A stretch of 64,000 nucleotides of DNA from Thalassovita sp. (GTDB taxonomy: Bacteria; Pseudomonadota; Alphaproteobacteria; Rhodobacterales; Rhodobacteraceae), in assembly GCA_017792425.1 (NCBI GenBank), contig CP051233.1, positions 3,311,998 to 3,375,997 of the forward strand, read 5' to 3'. The notes under the pieces are model-generated. The model saw only the letters and a program-made list of their open reading frames with translations, was not told where the DNA came from and did not search any database. Below, one piece after another: positions 8,570-16,736 of the stretch (positions are counted from its first letter, which is position 1; each line of letters begins with the position of its first letter). The position numbers and the translations under genes were made by a program.

Positions 8570-8590
8570 CCCGCCCCTTTCGGGGGCGGG
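8570..8590. repeat. Intercistronic GC-rich hairpin
   Basis: CCCGCCCC and GGGGCGGG pair perfectly around a five-base loop. It lies between the amidohydrolase stop and the acyl-CoA dehydrogenase start on the minus strand. It probably protects or attenuates the mRNA, since no T-run follows. Confidence 0.5.
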
Positions 8591-8613
8591 TCAGGCAGCG
8601 CAAGGCAGAGGGA

Positions 8614-9486
8614 TTACATCAGCCCCAGCAGCCGCGCAGAGTTGTTCTTGGTGATATCCTCGCGCAGGTGGTCCTTGATCGCGATCTTTTCGAAATCGGC
8701 CAGCCAGCGTTCGGGCGTGATCATCGGCCAGTCCGACCCGAACAGCACCTTTTTCTTCAGCAGGCCGTTGCAGTATTTCACCAGGATGTCGGGGAAATAC
8801 TTGGGCGACCAGCCGCTGAGGTCGATATAGACGTTGGGCTTGTGCGTGGCGACGGACAGCGCCTCTTCCTGCCAGGGGAAGGACGGATGCGCGAGGATGA
8901 TCTTCATGTCGGGGAAATCCACGGCCACGTCATCCATGTACATCGGGTTGGAGTATTTCAGACGCATCCCGTTGCCGCCGGGCATGCCGCTGCCGACGCC
9001 GGTCTGGCCAGTGTGGAACAGCGCGATCCCGCCTTCCTCGGCGATGGCTTCGTACAGTTCATAGGCCATGCGGTCATTCGGATAGAACCCCTGCATCGTC
9101 GGGTGGAACTTGAAGCCCTTGATGCCGAAATCCTTGATCAGGCGGCGCGCTTCGCGGGCGGCCATCTTGCCCTTCCACGGGTCGATCGAGGCGAACGGGA
9201 TCAGCACGTCGTCATTCTCGGCGGCCAGTTCGGCCACTTCCTCGTTCTTGTAGCGGCGATAGCCGGTTTCGCGTTCCGCATCGACGGGGAAGATCACCGC
9301 GGCGATGTTCTGCTCGCGATAATGTGCGGCGGTCTGCTGAATGGTCGGCGGGTGCGTCCAGGGCGCACCGAAATATTTCGCCATCGTCGTTTGCAGATCG
9401 TCATAGCCGTCGTCGGCATGGCAGCCGCACGGCTCCTCGGCGTGGGTGTGGATGTCGATCGCACGGACCTTGTTGATGTCCACCAT
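8614..9486 (-). CDS. Amidohydrolase-2 family hydrolase, possible beta-ketoacyl-CoA hydrolase
   Basis: The 290-residue TIM-barrel hydrolase has the metal-binding HTH near its N-terminus (H13, H15 in DIHTHAEEPCG), ILAHPSFPW in the middle and LFGSDWPMITPERW near the C-terminus, as in the ACMSD-like amidohydrolase_2 family. Related proteins in actinobacterial hydroxycinnamate clusters (PhdC/CouO) are described as hydrolases of 4-hydroxyphenyl-beta-ketoacyl-CoA. Its position between the CoA ligase and the acyl-CoA dehydrogenase fits such a role, but this is inference. AAAGGA precedes the ATG by seven bases. Confidence 0.8.
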   Translation of the reverse strand: MVDINKVRAIDIHTHAEEPCGCHADDGYDDLQTTMAKYFGAPWTHPPTIQQTAAHYREQNIAAVIFPVDAERETGYRRYKNEEVAELAAENDDVLIPFASIDPWKGKMAAREARRLIKDFGIKGFKFHPTMQGFYPNDRMAYELYEAIAEEGGIALFHTGQTGVGSGMPGGNGMRLKYSNPMYMDDVAVDFPDMKIILAHPSFPWQEEALSVATHKPNVYIDLSGWSPKYFPDILVKYCNGLLKKKVLFGSDWPMITPERWLADFEKIAIKDHLREDITKNNSARLLGLM

Positions 9487-9527
9487 GTTCTGTCCTTTCG
9501 GTCGTTGCGCCGGTTGCAGCTGAAGGA

Positions 9528-9559
9528 GCCTCCGGCGGGAGTATTTGGGGCAAGATGAA
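9528..9559 (-). repeat. Dispersed intergenic element, copy 2
   Basis: This copy is identical over 32 bp to the element at 2128-2159, in inverted orientation. It fills most of the 79-bp gap between the CoA ligase stop and the amidohydrolase start. Confidence 0.75.
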
Positions 9560-9565
9560 ATTGCG

Positions 9566-11359
9566 TCAGACGCGGATCACGTCCGGGTCGTTGTCATCGT
9601 AGATACGGGCCACCAGGTCAGCGCGGCGGACCAGAACCTTGCGCATGTTCAGGTTGCCCTTGGCGGTCATTTCGTGATCGGCAAGCGAGGGCGGTTCGGC
9701 CACGATCAGCGCGCGGCCGATGCGGGTGGAACTGCCGGTCGCCTCGGCGGCCAGCACCTGCAGACGTTCGCGGACGGTTTCCACCAGGGCGGGGTCTGTC
9801 ACGATGTCTCCGGGTTTGCCGTTGCGCGGCGGGGTCGGGAACAGCAGAACCCCCAGTTCCGCGCGGTCCTGCCCGGTGATGACCATATCGCCGACCAGCC
9901 CGTCCAGCGCGGTCAGCAGCTTGCCCTTCAGGCTGGCGACACGCACCCAGGTGCCCGATGTCAGCTTGAAATCCTCGGAAATACGGCCATCGAAGGCCAG
10001 ACCGCGATCCGGGTCGGCGGGATTGACGAACTTCACCGCGTCGCCGGTGATCAGGAAGCCCTCGGTGTCGAAGGCCTCGGCGGTCTTTTCCGCGTCCTCG
10101 AAATAACCGGGCATGATGTTCGGCCCCTTGCAGCGCAATTCGTACCGGCCTTCGTCCTCGGGGATCAGTTTGATTTCCACCCCCGGCATCGGCACACCGA
10201 TGATGCCCGACCGGTTCACCCGTTCATGCACGATCAGCGTGGCGGGGGCGGTTTCCGTCATGCCCCAGCTGGACACCATCAGCGGCACCTGCCCGGTGAC
10301 CTCTTCGGCCATCTGTTCCAGCGCCTGCCAGATTTCCTGCGGCAGCGACGCCCCGGCGTAGAAGGTGAACCCCAGCCCGGTGAAGAAATCGCGCCGCAGG
10401 TCGGCATCCGCCTTCAGCGCGGCCACCTGCCGGGCGAACCCGACCGGCACGTTGAAGGCCAGCGTTCCGGTGTGCATCTTCAGGTTTTCCAGGCTGCGCG
10501 GGAACAGCGCGTCGGTCGGCTTGCCGTCGTCGATATACAGCGCGCCGCCGTTGGCCAGCATCATGTTGAAGTTGTGCGAGCCGCCGAACACGTGGTTCCA
10601 CGGCAGCCAGTCCAGGATCTTGGGCGGTGCGGCGCGCAGCATCGGGAAAACGGTGGACAGCTGAGTCTGGTTCACGCACATCATCCGGTGCGTTGTGACC
10701 ACGCCCTTGGGGTTCGAGGTTGACCCCGAGGTGAACAGCACCTTGGCCACGGTATCCGGCCCCACCGCCGCATGGGCCGCATCCACGTCCGCCTGACCGC
10801 CCTGCATCGCCTGATCCATCGGGATGACGGCCCGCGGGGCGTCATCGGGGCGACTGGCCAGCACGTCGTACCCGGCCAGCGCGGGCAGCGCCAACGCATC
10901 GGCATAGGCCTTGGCGTCATCCACGAACAGCAGGCCGGGGCGGACCTTTTCCACGACGTACAGCAGACGGTCATGGGCGCCGGGGATCAGCGAATACTGT
11001 TCGGCAACCGGAACACTGGCCATGCCGATGTACTGCGTCGCCAGCGCCATCAGCGCATGATCGACGGAATTGCCGGACATCACCAGCACCGGTCCCTTTT
11101 CGTCATAGCCCTTATCCAGCAGCCACGCGCCCAGTTTGCGCACCGCATCCAGCGCCTGCGCATAGGTCACCTCTCGCCAGCCACCACCCTGACGTTCGGC
11201 GATGAACACGGCATCGGGCGTGGCGTCAGCCCATTTGTGCAGCCAGTCACCGGTGGATTGGGCGAAATCACCCAGCGAATGATTTGAACGCAAGATGATT
11301 GCCCCGTCCGGGCGGGTTTCGCAGCGGACGGATTGGGGCAGCGTGGTTTGTTGGGTCAT
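9566..11359 (-). CDS. fcs: Feruloyl-CoA synthase-like hydroxycinnamate CoA ligase
   Basis: The 597-residue enzyme of the ANL (acyl-AMP ligase) superfamily has the ATP-binding P-loop VLFTSGSTSNPKGVVTTHR near residues 205-223, SWGMTETAPAT in the middle, and the hinge segment LAFDGRISEDFKL. The conserved C-terminal lysine is in MTAKGNLNMRKVL. The LDWLPWNHVFGGSHNFN region and overall length match feruloyl-CoA synthases. These convert ferulate or coumarate, ATP and CoA to the CoA thioester. Crotonase and MarR genes directly upstream support this. Exact substrate range is unknown. Confidence 0.87.
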   Translation of the reverse strand: MTQQTTLPQSVRCETRPDGAIILRSNHSLGDFAQSTGDWLHKWADATPDAVFIAERQGGGWREVTYAQALDAVRKLGAWLLDKGYDEKGPVLVMSGNSVDHALMALATQYIGMASVPVAEQYSLIPGAHDRLLYVVEKVRPGLLFVDDAKAYADALALPALAGYDVLASRPDDAPRAVIPMDQAMQGGQADVDAAHAAVGPDTVAKVLFTSGSTSNPKGVVTTHRMMCVNQTQLSTVFPMLRAAPPKILDWLPWNHVFGGSHNFNMMLANGGALYIDDGKPTDALFPRSLENLKMHTGTLAFNVPVGFARQVAALKADADLRRDFFTGLGFTFYAGASLPQEIWQALEQMAEEVTGQVPLMVSSWGMTETAPATLIVHERVNRSGIIGVPMPGVEIKLIPEDEGRYELRCKGPNIMPGYFEDAEKTAEAFDTEGFLITGDAVKFVNPADPDRGLAFDGRISEDFKLTSGTWVRVASLKGKLLTALDGLVGDMVITGQDRAELGVLLFPTPPRNGKPGDIVTDPALVETVRERLQVLAAEATGSSTRIGRALIVAEPPSLADHEMTAKGNLNMRKVLVRRADLVARIYDDNDPDVIRV

Positions 11360-11372
11360 GGGGCTGGTCTCC

Positions 11373-11852
11373 TCACTCCAGCGGGTCGATACGGGACAGC
11401 AGCGCGGTCAGCTGCGCCCTTTCTTCAGGGCTCAAATTCGCCAACCGTTCTTCTTCGGCGGCGGTCAGCGCCCGGGCAGCGGCGTCGCGGCGCTTGATTC
11501 CGGCCAGCGTCGCGCGCAGCGCATAGGATCGCCGGTCGGTCGGCACGCGGAAACGGCCGATCAGCCCGGCCTCTTCCAGCGCGTCGATAATCAGAACGGT
11601 ATTGGACCGCTCCATGTTCAGCGCCGCGGCGAGTTGGGATTGCGTCACATCGGGGCAGTCCACGATCACGCTCAGCGCCGAAAACGTGGTGATCCGCAGG
11701 CCGAACGGGTCCAGCGTGCGGGCTGCGTTCGATTGCATGATGTTGGACGCGCGCTTGACATTATACCCGACGAAATCGCGCAGGCGGCTGTCCAGCGGGC
11801 CGGACCGCTCTTCGGGCTGCGCGGACTCTTTGGGGGCGGTCTTACGTACCAT
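11373..11852 (-). CDS. MarR-family regulator, CouR-like by context
   Basis: This 159-residue winged-helix protein has a MarR domain: FSALSVIVDCPDVTQSQLAA leads into the recognition helix around MERSNTVLIIDALEEAGLI, followed by the wing RFRVPTDRRSYALRATLAG. It lies between the crotonase (7 bp gap) and the CoA ligase, the arrangement seen for MarR repressors of hydroxycinnamate genes that respond to the CoA thioester. A partial palindrome upstream of the crotonase (12641-12661) is the natural operator candidate. The ligand is inferred. Confidence 0.85.
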   Translation of the reverse strand: MVRKTAPKESAQPEERSGPLDSRLRDFVGYNVKRASNIMQSNAARTLDPFGLRITTFSALSVIVDCPDVTQSQLAAALNMERSNTVLIIDALEEAGLIGRFRVPTDRRSYALRATLAGIKRRDAAARALTAAEEERLANLSPEERAQLTALLSRIDPLE

Positions 11853-11858
11853 TGGCCA

Positions 11859-12626
11859 TTACCTGAAGCTGGGCGGACGCTTCTCAAGGAAGGCGCGCAG
11901 GCCCTCCTCGGCGTCCGGGCTGGTTTGGGTCAGGGCAGCGCACAGGCTTTCCGTGAACAGGCCGTCCTGCTTGGACATGTCCTGAATCCGCGCCAGCGCG
12001 TGGATCATGGTATAGTTCGACAGGCCGGCGTTGCGCGCGATCTTGCCCGCCAGGTCCATCGCCAGGTCAAACGATTCACCCTCGCCGACCGCGTAATGGC
12101 ACAGCCCCAGCCGCAGCCCTTCCTCGGCGTCGTACTTGCGGCCGGTCAGCATCATTTCCGTCATCCGGTCCGCGCCCAGGATGCGCCCGACACGCACGGA
12201 TGCGCCGCCGCCCACGTAAATGCCGCGCCGCCCTTCGGGCAGTTGGAAGATGGTCGAAGGCTCTGCAATCCGCACATGGGTCGAGGTCGCCAGCTCCAAC
12301 CCGCCGCCGATCACCGCGCCGAACATGGCGGACACCACCGGCAGCCCACCGAACTGGATCTTGTCCATCACACCATGCCAGTTGCGCGAATGGCGCATCG
12401 TGCCCTCGGCGTTGCGGGCGACATGCTCGCTCAGGTCCAGCCCCGAACAATAGTGCCCGTCGGTCCCCGTCAGGACAACGACCTTGGCCTCGGCCGGCGG
12501 GGCAGAAAAGAACCCGTCCAACGCAGCCAGCAGTTCGTCGTTCATGGCATTGCGTTTGCCGGGACGGTTCATGGTCAGGACGGCGATATCGCCCTTCATC
12601 TCGACCTTCAGGATTTGATCTGTCAT
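11859..12626 (-). CDS. Enoyl-CoA hydratase/crotonase, possible hydroxycinnamoyl-CoA hydratase-lyase
   Basis: The 255-residue crotonase has the oxyanion-hole segments HYCSGLDLSEH and FGAVIGGGLELATSTHV. A Glu in FQLPEGRRGIYVGG (about E131) aligns with the catalytic Glu of feruloyl-CoA hydratase-lyases, but these motifs do not separate lyases from ordinary hydratases. The start at 12626 is chosen because GGAG lies six bases upstream; a GTG at 12638 lies within that site. It is the first gene of the regulator-ligase-amidohydrolase-dehydrogenase run, so it likely acts on the ligase product. Confidence 0.85.
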   Translation of the reverse strand: MTDQILKVEMKGDIAVLTMNRPGKRNAMNDELLAALDGFFSAPPAEAKVVVLTGTDGHYCSGLDLSEHVARNAEGTMRHSRNWHGVMDKIQFGGLPVVSAMFGAVIGGGLELATSTHVRIAEPSTIFQLPEGRRGIYVGGGASVRVGRILGADRMTEMMLTGRKYDAEEGLRLGLCHYAVGEGESFDLAMDLAGKIARNAGLSNYTMIHALARIQDMSKQDGLFTESLCAALTQTSPDAEEGLRAFLEKRPPSFR

Positions 12627-12640
12627 TGCTATCTCCACTA

Positions 12641-12661
12641 TTAGCTATGTTCTATAACTAA
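12641..12661. promoter_or_regulatory. Probable MarR operator of the hydroxycinnamate operon
   Basis: The interrupted inverted repeat TTAG-N-TAT / ATA-N-CTAA spans 21 bp and lies 15 bp upstream of the crotonase start. The AT-rich surroundings can hold the -10 region, so a bound repressor would block transcription. The MarR gene in the same operon is the likely ligand-responsive regulator. Confidence 0.55.
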
Positions 12662-12708
12662 ATAAGCGACTCGAGTCCAGCGTTTCCTCTACCCGCCACA
12701 AAAAGAAA

Positions 12709-12735
12709 ACGCCCCGGATCAATTGGCCGGGGCGT
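12709..12735 (-). terminator. Rho-independent terminator of the TRAP operon
   Basis: ACGCCCCGG and CCGGGGCGT pair over nine bases with a nine-base loop. On the minus strand the stem is followed by TTTTCTTTTT, as expected downstream of the dctM stop at 12764. A T-run on the plus side makes it bidirectional. Confidence 0.85.
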
Positions 12736-12763
12736 CTGTTTTTCCAATGATCCCAATGGGATA

Positions 12764-14086
12764 TCAGTGCAGTATGCGCACAAGGAACAGCGTGATGGAC
12801 GGGAAGGCCACCAAAAGGATCACCCGCACGATATCCGACGCGACAAAATACATGACCGCCTTGTAGGTCTCTACCATCGGGGTCAACCGGTCCATCGAGT
12901 TGATGACGAACAGGTTCATCCCCACGGGTGGCGTGATCAGCCCCACCTCGACCACGATCAGCACGATGATGCCGAACCAGATCGCCACTTCTTCGCCGGT
13001 CATGCCGAAATCCATCGCCGAGATGATCGGGAAGAAGATCGGGATGGTCAGCAGGATCATCGACAGCGAATCCATCACGCAGCCAAACACCAGGTACAGC
13101 GCCAGGATCAGCGCCAGGACCACCCAGGGGCTCAGCCCCAGGCTGACCACGTATTCCGACAGTGCCTGCGGCACCTGGCTGCGTGCCAGGAAGGCGTTGT
13201 AGAACCCTGCGCCCAGCACGATGAAAAAGATCATCGCGGTGTTGCGCGCGGTGGCGATAAAGCTTTCGGTCAGCGTCACCTTGGTCAGCCCGCCGTTGAT
13301 CAGCGCGATCAGCCCGGTGCCGAACGCGCCCACCGCTGCCCCCTCGGTCGGGGTGAAGATGCCCAGATAGATCCCGCCCACCACGGCCATGAACACCAGC
13401 AGCACGGGCCACACATCCACCAGCGCGGACAAACGCTCGCTCCAGGGCTGGGGTTCACGCACACCGGCCGCCTTGGGATGAATGCGCACGTAGATCGAAA
13501 TGGTGATGATATAGCCGATCGCCGCCAGGATGCCCGGAATGAACGCGGCCAGGAACAGCTTGGCAATGTTCTGCTCGGTCAGGATGGCGTAGATCACCAG
13601 GATCACAGACGGCGGGATCAGGATACCCAGCGTGCCGCCTGCCGCCAGCGTCGCCGTGGAAAACCCGCCCGAATAGCCATAGCGGCGCAGTTCCGGCAGG
13701 GCGACCTGGCTCATGGTGGCGGCGGTGGCCAGCGACGATCCGCAGATCGACCCGAACCCGGCGCACGCCCCCACGGCTGCCATGGCGACACCGCCGCGAC
13801 GGTGCCCCAGAAACGCCTCGGCCGCCTTGAACAACGCCTGGCTCATGCCGCCCAGCGTGGCGAAATGGCCCATCAGGATGAACATCGGCACGATCGACAG
13901 CGAATAGCTGGAAAAGGTCGAGTAGGTTTCGGTCTTCAGTTGGTTCAGCGGCACGTTCCAGCCGCCGTTGACGAAATACAGCCCGCCAAGGCCGGTCAGG
14001 AACATCGACAGCCCGATTGGCACCCGCAGGAAGATCATCAGCAGAAGGACGGGAAAGGACGTCAGCCCGATTTCAAGATTGGTCAA
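12764..14086 (-). CDS. dctM: TRAP transporter large permease DctM (aromatic-acid cluster)
   Basis: This 440-residue protein with about 12 membrane helices belongs to the DctM family of tripartite ATP-independent periplasmic transporters. GSSLATAATMSQVALPELRRYGY and GTLGILIPPSVILVIYAI are typical segments. It works with the small permease and binding protein upstream to import organic anions. It appears to begin with TTG, overlapping the dctQ stop (TTGA), with a strong GGAGGAG ribosome site; no suitable ATG is nearby. Proximity to the hydroxycinnamate operon suggests an aromatic-acid substrate, as for TarPQM-type systems; this is inference. Confidence 0.88.
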   Translation of the reverse strand: MTNLEIGLTSFPVLLLMIFLRVPIGLSMFLTGLGGLYFVNGGWNVPLNQLKTETYSTFSSYSLSIVPMFILMGHFATLGGMSQALFKAAEAFLGHRRGGVAMAAVGACAGFGSICGSSLATAATMSQVALPELRRYGYSGGFSTATLAAGGTLGILIPPSVILVIYAILTEQNIAKLFLAAFIPGILAAIGYIITISIYVRIHPKAAGVREPQPWSERLSALVDVWPVLLVFMAVVGGIYLGIFTPTEGAAVGAFGTGLIALINGGLTKVTLTESFIATARNTAMIFFIVLGAGFYNAFLARSQVPQALSEYVVSLGLSPWVVLALILALYLVFGCVMDSLSMILLTIPIFFPIISAMDFGMTGEEVAIWFGIIVLIVVEVGLITPPVGMNLFVINSMDRLTPMVETYKAVMYFVASDIVRVILLVAFPSITLFLVRILH

Positions 14087-14667
14087 TGTTCTGCTCCTCC
14101 GCCCACATGGATGATGGTGCGGCCCGAAAAGAATTCAGCGGTACGAACGACGGCCATGTACACGGCCACAAGGCCCGAAACGCACGACGCGCCCAGGCTG
14201 GCGGCGTAGGCCCACCAGATCGGGAACTGCAATAGAAAGGTGGTTTCGTTATAGCGCATCTTGGACACCATGCCTTCGTACAGGCGCCAGGCGATCAGGA
14301 TCAGCGCGATGGCAAACAGGATTTCCACGATCATCTGGATGAATCGGTTCACCCGTACTGGAAACCCGTTGGTGAAGATGTCCACCGACGCATGGCCGCC
14401 GGTGACCTGGCACAGCGGGATGAAGGCGAAGATGGCAAAGGCGATACCGGCCTCGACCAGCTCGAAATCGCCCAGCACAGGCCCCACGCCCGCGTCCAGC
14501 AGCGTCTGCATAAAGCCTTCCATGACTCCGTGGGACTGCAAAAAGTGAAACAGGGTGTTCAGCGACCGGCCCAGCACTGACACGCATGTCAGCAGCACCA
14601 GAAGGGTCAGGATGACGCCTCCCAGGATGGCCATGAACCGGGCAAGTTTGTTCATGAACTGTTGCAT
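14083..14667 (-). CDS. dctQ: TRAP transporter small permease DctQ (aromatic-acid cluster)
   Basis: The 194-residue protein has four predicted membrane helices, starting with FMAILGGVILTLLVLLTCVS, and the AFIPLCQVTGGHASVDIF segment typical of DctQ. It forms the membrane complex with DctM. Its 3' end overlaps the dctM start by four bases. GAGGA lies six bases upstream of the ATG. Confidence 0.85.
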   Translation of the reverse strand: MQQFMNKLARFMAILGGVILTLLVLLTCVSVLGRSLNTLFHFLQSHGVMEGFMQTLLDAGVGPVLGDFELVEAGIAFAIFAFIPLCQVTGGHASVDIFTNGFPVRVNRFIQMIVEILFAIALILIAWRLYEGMVSKMRYNETTFLLQFPIWWAYAASLGASCVSGLVAVYMAVVRTAEFFSGRTIIHVGGGAEH

Positions 14668-14704
14668 TGGTGTCCTCTTCCTTGGCTAGAGAGGGTGCAG
14701 GATG

Positions 14705-14732
14705 GCCGCGGCAGGCCCACGCCCGCCGCGGC
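14705..14732. repeat. Hairpin between dctP and dctQ
   Basis: GCCGCGG and CCGCGGC pair perfectly across a 14-base loop, 19 bp after the dctP stop on the minus strand. No T-run follows on that strand. Such hairpins often keep binding-protein mRNA more abundant than the permease part. Confidence 0.45.
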
Positions 14733-14750
14733 TGTTTTCTCGGTTATAGC

Positions 14751-15785
14751 TTAGTTCGAGTGCTTCGCGATCAAAGCTTTCGCCTGATCAACCAGCGCCT
14801 GACCATCATAGCCGGCATCGGTCATCGCCTTGATCCAGTCGGCTTCCTGGCTGCCAGCAGCCGCGCGCCACTCAGCAACCTGCTCTGCGCTCAGGGTGAT
14901 GATGTTGTTGCCGTTGGCGACGGCCTTTTCGCGCGACGGGGCGTCGGCTTCGGACATCACCTTGCCGGCCCATGCCGACACATCCGCGCCCGAATTCGCG
15001 TCGATCACGGCCTTCAGGTCGTCCGGCAGCGCGTCGTACTTGTCACGGTTCATCGCGAAGATGAAGGTGGTGGTGTACAGCGCGGCATCGCCGAACTCGG
15101 TGTGGTTGCCGACCAGTTCAGGCACTTTCAGCGCGCCGGTCACTTCCCACGGGATCACGGTCGCGTCGATCACACCCTTGGACAGCGCCTCGGGGACAGC
15201 CGGAACCGGCATGCCGATCGGGGTTGCGCCCAATTCGGTGAACATCTTGTTCAGCAGGCGGGTCGGTGCGCGCAGTTTCACGCCGTTCAGGTCAGCAGGC
15301 GACGAGATCGGGTTTTTCGAGTGGATCAGACCCGGGCCGTGCACCCACAGCGCGATTGTCTTGAACGGGGCATAGTCCTTGTCCAGCATGTTCGCTTCGG
15401 CGAATTCCCAATAGGCGCGGCTGGTGTCTTCGCCGTTGGTCATCATGAACGGCAGTTCGAACACTTCCGCCTGTGGGAAACGGCCGGGGGTGTAGCCACC
15501 GACGGTCCACACGATATCCGCGACGCCGTCTTCCAGTTGGCCGATCAGCTCTGGCGGCTTGCCGCCCAGCTGCATCGACGGGAACCGCTCGATCTTGATG
15601 CGGCCATTCGAATCCGCCTCGACCTTGTCGGCCCAGACGTCCAGGATCAGCTTGGGCACGTTGGCCTGCGCCGGCAGGAACTGGTGCAGCTTCAGCGTCA
15701 CTTCCTGCGCGAATGCAGTCGCGGTGGTGCCGGCCAGAATGGCCGCCGCCGCCGCTGTACGCAGTGCGAGTTTGAATTGTTTCAT
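14751..15785 (-). CDS. dctP: TRAP transporter solute-binding protein DctP (aromatic-acid cluster)
   Basis: The 344-residue periplasmic protein has a signal peptide ending near ATAFA-QE (residue 26). The mature part shows DctP features: LKLHQFLPAQANVPKLIL, the central LRAPTRLLNKMFTELGATPIG with the Arg that usually contacts the ligand carboxylate, and VPAVPEALSKGVIDATVIPWE. It captures the substrate for DctQM. GGGAGG precedes the ATG. It is the first gene of its operon and lies upstream of the hydroxycinnamate genes. Ligand not determinable by eye. Confidence 0.88.
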   Translation of the reverse strand: MKQFKLALRTAAAAAILAGTTATAFAQEVTLKLHQFLPAQANVPKLILDVWADKVEADSNGRIKIERFPSMQLGGKPPELIGQLEDGVADIVWTVGGYTPGRFPQAEVFELPFMMTNGEDTSRAYWEFAEANMLDKDYAPFKTIALWVHGPGLIHSKNPISSPADLNGVKLRAPTRLLNKMFTELGATPIGMPVPAVPEALSKGVIDATVIPWEVTGALKVPELVGNHTEFGDAALYTTTFIFAMNRDKYDALPDDLKAVIDANSGADVSAWAGKVMSEADAPSREKAVANGNNIITLSAEQVAEWRAAAGSQEADWIKAMTDAGYDGQALVDQAKALIAKHSN

Positions 15786-15848
15786 TAGGTCTTACCTCCC
15801 GTGGTTAAGAACAAGTGCGGGTCATATTGCCCCGCGGTTTCCTGCCAG

Positions 15849-15870
15849 CTGGCGCCCCCTCTGGCGCCAG
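15849..15870. repeat. Hairpin downstream of the isomerase gene
   Basis: CTGGCGCC and GGCGCCAG pair perfectly with a six-base loop, between the maleylacetoacetate isomerase stop and dctP. There is no T-run, so it is likely a 3'-end stabilising hairpin or a weak terminator. Confidence 0.45.
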
Positions 15871-15875
15871 TCCGG

Positions 15876-16520
15876 TCAAGCTTCGAAATCCGGTTGCTCC
15901 TTCGGATGCGCCTGCGCGAAGGCCGGAATTAATTGACACTGTTCATAGATCGCATTGATACGTGGCAGGTGCGAAATATCAACATTGAATCGCTGGGCCG
16001 AAAACACCTGCGGCACCAGACAGATATCCGCCAGCCCCGGTTCGTCGCCGAAACAGAACCGACCCTCGCCGCCCCGTTTTACCAGGATATCCTCGCACGC
16101 CTGCAGTCCGTCCCCCAGCCAACGTGCCAGCCAAGCGTTCACGGCGGCATCGTCCAACCCCAGATCGCCACGCAAGTATTGCAGCACCCTCAGGTTTTGC
16201 AGCGGGTGGATTTCACAGGCGATCACCTGGGCGAACGCCCGCACCTGCGCGCGCAGATCCTTGTCCGCCGGGATCAGCCTTGCGCCATCATATGTTTCGT
16301 CCAGCCACTCGATAATCGCCAGCGACTGGTACAGTTCCTGCCCGTCATCGGTGATCAGCACCGGCACCAGCTTCTGCGGATTGATGGCGGCATATCCGGG
16401 CGCGTTTTGCTGGCCGGTTTTCAGGTGGACGCTTTCGAAATCATACGCCAGCCCCTTCAGGTTGAAGGCGATCCGACAGCGATAGGCGGAAGAACTGCGG
16501 AAATACCCCAGGAATCGCAT
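15876..16520 (-). CDS. maiA: Maleylacetoacetate isomerase (zeta-class GST)
   Basis: The 214-residue protein has the zeta-class glutathione-S-transferase motif SSSAYRCRIAFNLKGL at residues 8-23, then NPQKLVPVLITDDGQELYQS with the glutathione-binding cis-Pro segment, and the FCFGDEPGLADICLVPQ C-terminal motif. Family members isomerise maleylacetoacetate or maleylpyruvate in the homogentisate or gentisate routes. The start at 16520 (MRFLGYF) gives the normal length; the open frame runs on to 16634 but that part is not conserved and covers the promoter. A MarR gene is divergent. Confidence 0.85.
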   Translation of the reverse strand: MRFLGYFRSSSAYRCRIAFNLKGLAYDFESVHLKTGQQNAPGYAAINPQKLVPVLITDDGQELYQSLAIIEWLDETYDGARLIPADKDLRAQVRAFAQVIACEIHPLQNLRVLQYLRGDLGLDDAAVNAWLARWLGDGLQACEDILVKRGGEGRFCFGDEPGLADICLVPQVFSAQRFNVDISHLPRINAIYEQCQLIPAFAQAHPKEQPDFEA

Positions 16521-16621
16521 CAGACGCCCCCCCGCACGCAAACGGGTTGCGGAAATTCCGCGACGCTGGACAATGGGGTCAACACGGTTCCTCCTCCCAG
16601 GAATTGTGTGTGTTGCATAAA

Positions 16622-16637
16622 GATATGAACTCATATC
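16622..16637. promoter_or_regulatory. Palindromic operator candidate between maiA and marR
   Basis: GATATGA-AC-TCATATC is a perfect 7+7 bp inverted repeat. Flanking TTGCA and TGCAA extend the symmetry. It lies in the 216-bp divergent intergenic region, 99 bp from marR and 101 bp from maiA, in AT-rich DNA. It has the size and form of a MarR-dimer site. Confidence 0.6.
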
Positions 16638-16736
16638 ATTATGTGCAATGCTTAACTTGTTAACACGGAAACGGGCGTCACGCTACTGAAAACAAACCCG
16701 ACCATATGGTCAATAATATGAAAAAACCAGAGAAAA

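Noticed and set aside
6967..9558. 863-codon plus-strand frame across the dehydrogenase and amidohydrolase
   Set aside because: Runs antisense to two clearly conserved enzymes and through their intergenic hairpin; no domain seen.
12767..14209. 480-codon plus-strand frame opposite dctM
   Set aside because: Composition is dominated by His, Gln, Asp and Arg, the mirror of a membrane protein; shadow.
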